64,000 nt of DNA from Cryobacterium tagatosivorans. Lineage in GTDB: Bacteria > Actinomycetota > Actinomycetes > Actinomycetales > Microbacteriaceae. The DNA lies in the NCBI RefSeq assembly GCF_004402215.1, contig NZ_SOEZ01000057.1, forward strand, positions 61,422-125,421. The letters run 5' to 3'. This document shows, piece by piece, positions 63,465 to 64,000 of the stretch (positions within the stretch are counted from its first letter, which is position 1; every line of letters starts with the position of its first letter). A program made the translations under genes and the position numbers. Under the pieces are notes generated by a model. The model searched no databases and was not told the origin of the DNA. It saw nothing but the letters and a program-made list of their open reading frames with translations.

Positions 63465-63833
63465 TTAGTTGGTGGCGGTCAGCTTGCCGCGGCGGACGCG
63501 CAACTGCTGCAGGGCCTCCTCGAGGAGCGATTCCGCTTCCTCTTCGGTGCGGCGTTCCTTGACGTAGGCCAGGTGCGTCTTGTACGGCTCGAGCTTGATC
63601 ACCGACGGCGGGTTCTCCTTGTCGCGACCTGCGGGCAGGCCGGACGAGGGACAGTCGATGGTGACGGGGATTTCCTCGTCGGGCAGGTTCGCCGCGAAGT
63701 AGCGCACGGTCTCATTGCCGAGGGCGTCCCAATAGGACACCTTGATGCGGTCTGCGTGGAAACCGCGGTCCTGCTCCCCCATGGGGCCCGCTCCCACGCG
63801 CGAGCCTCTGATTGCGCTGCCACCTGATGCCAT
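63465..63833 (-). CDS. rbpA: RNA polymerase-binding protein RbpA
   Basis: RbpA binds the sigma factor and core enzyme and is required for full promoter opening in actinobacteria. The 122-residue protein has the flexible N-terminal tail with GSAIRGSRVGAGPMGEQDRG, the core CPSSGLPAGRDKENPP, then KLEPYKTHLAYVKERRTEEE, and the sigma-interaction helix EAESLLEEALQQLRVRRG. Only one Cys remains in the core, so no zinc site is present. A GGGGAG ribosome site precedes the ATG. An IS5-type element ends about 70 nt upstream, close to its promoter. Confidence 0.96.
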   Translation of the reverse strand: MASGGSAIRGSRVGAGPMGEQDRGFHADRIKVSYWDALGNETVRYFAANLPDEEIPVTIDCPSSGLPAGRDKENPPSVIKLEPYKTHLAYVKERRTEEEAESLLEEALQQLRVRRGKLTATN

Positions 63834-63903
63834 GATGTATCTCCCCTTGTGCTGTTCAGTCGGTATAGCCGCAGTCTCGGGAACTGCGATCGTTCAAAGC
63901 GGC

Positions 63904-64000
63904 CTAGGGCGTGTCTCCTAATTCGTGTAACCAGATGGTGATGGCGCGGAGGACGACTCCTCCGCGGTAGGTCAGGGCAAGTTTGTCGTAGCGGGTGGCG
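63904..64000 (-). mobile_element. IS5-family insertion sequence, 3' end of the transposase (continues outside window)
   Basis: The minus strand reads ATRYDKLALTYRGGVVLRAI then TIWLHELGDTP and stop, the usual C-terminus of IS5-family (IS427-like) transposases. The element enters from the right edge; only 31 codons are visible. The stop codon lies within CTAG, next to GGGCGTGTCTCCTAATTCG, which looks like its terminal inverted repeat. The other end and a duplicated target site would have to be seen to confirm the boundary. Confidence 0.85.

Overview
This is a high-GC actinobacterial chromosome segment, most likely from the family Microbacteriaceae (Cryobacterium/Leifsonia type). I base that on very GC-rich third codon positions, many GTG starts, 1-4 nt stop/start overlaps, and lineage markers such as RbpA, OpcA, DUF3097, DUF3099, a C-minus L31, SufU, and the ctaB/tkt-tal-pgi-zwf-opcA-pgl arrangement. 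The genus is inferred and was not tested.

Left part (1-7.6 kb): the 3' end of an aerobic CO dehydrogenase locus on the + strand. The truncated large subunit carries the form I signature AYACSFR (coxL). It is followed by an XdhC-like protein fused to a YHS metal-binding domain, a MobA/MocA-type nucleotidyltransferase, the MoxR ATPase CoxD, the VWA protein CoxE, the membrane-anchored CoxG and a second XdhC/CoxF protein. Except for the subunit itself, these genes mature and insert the Mo-Cu cofactor. The medium and small subunits must lie to the left of the window. Convergent to this cluster is sufS-sufU, one half of the iron-sulfur assembly system.

9.5-31 kb: mixed housekeeping and accessory genes. 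They include a decayed VOC/PhnB gene, a six-fold TNG-repeat surface protein, a HAD-like protein, a J-domain/NERD-like protein, two alpha/beta hydrolases, several small membrane proteins, SRAP, a slipin, DUF3097, a cold-shock gene and a cytidine-deaminase-like gene. A fusion junction joins a truncated TMEM175-like channel gene to a truncated DUF222/HNH gene. A DUF72 protein, a divergent Lrp regulator/PLP lyase pair, a helicase and a GDSL esterase follow. The 27.4-29.9 kb stretch is the most accessory-looking part: two orphan genes, a RHH-Doc toxin-antitoxin pair with a palindromic operator, a PIN toxin without an obvious partner, and frameshifted remnants.

31-47.5 kb: cell-wall carboxypeptidase, TrmH-type RNA methyltransferase, sirtuin, histidine phosphatase, glycosyltransferase, trehalose synthase, NmrA-like protein, exonuclease, L31, ABC ATPase, divergent glgA/glgC, serB, a FabG-like reductase, DUF3099, a small Cys protein, SURF1 and an ABC-F ATPase. 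Trehalose and glycogen metabolism are both represented.

47.5-64 kb: a TetR regulator; the second suf locus (sufB-sufD-Rieske ferredoxin-sufC-sufT-like); heme O/A synthesis (ctaA, ctaB), which with SURF1 serves an aa3-type oxidase; the pentose phosphate/glycolysis operon tkt-tal-pgi-zwf-opcA-pgl; rbpA; and the 3' end of an IS5-family insertion sequence at the right edge.

Long near-perfect palindromes lie between three convergent gene pairs, two of them sharing the same sequence core. The ctaA/ctaB gap carries two 59-nt direct repeats. No tRNA, rRNA or CRISPR array was recognised.
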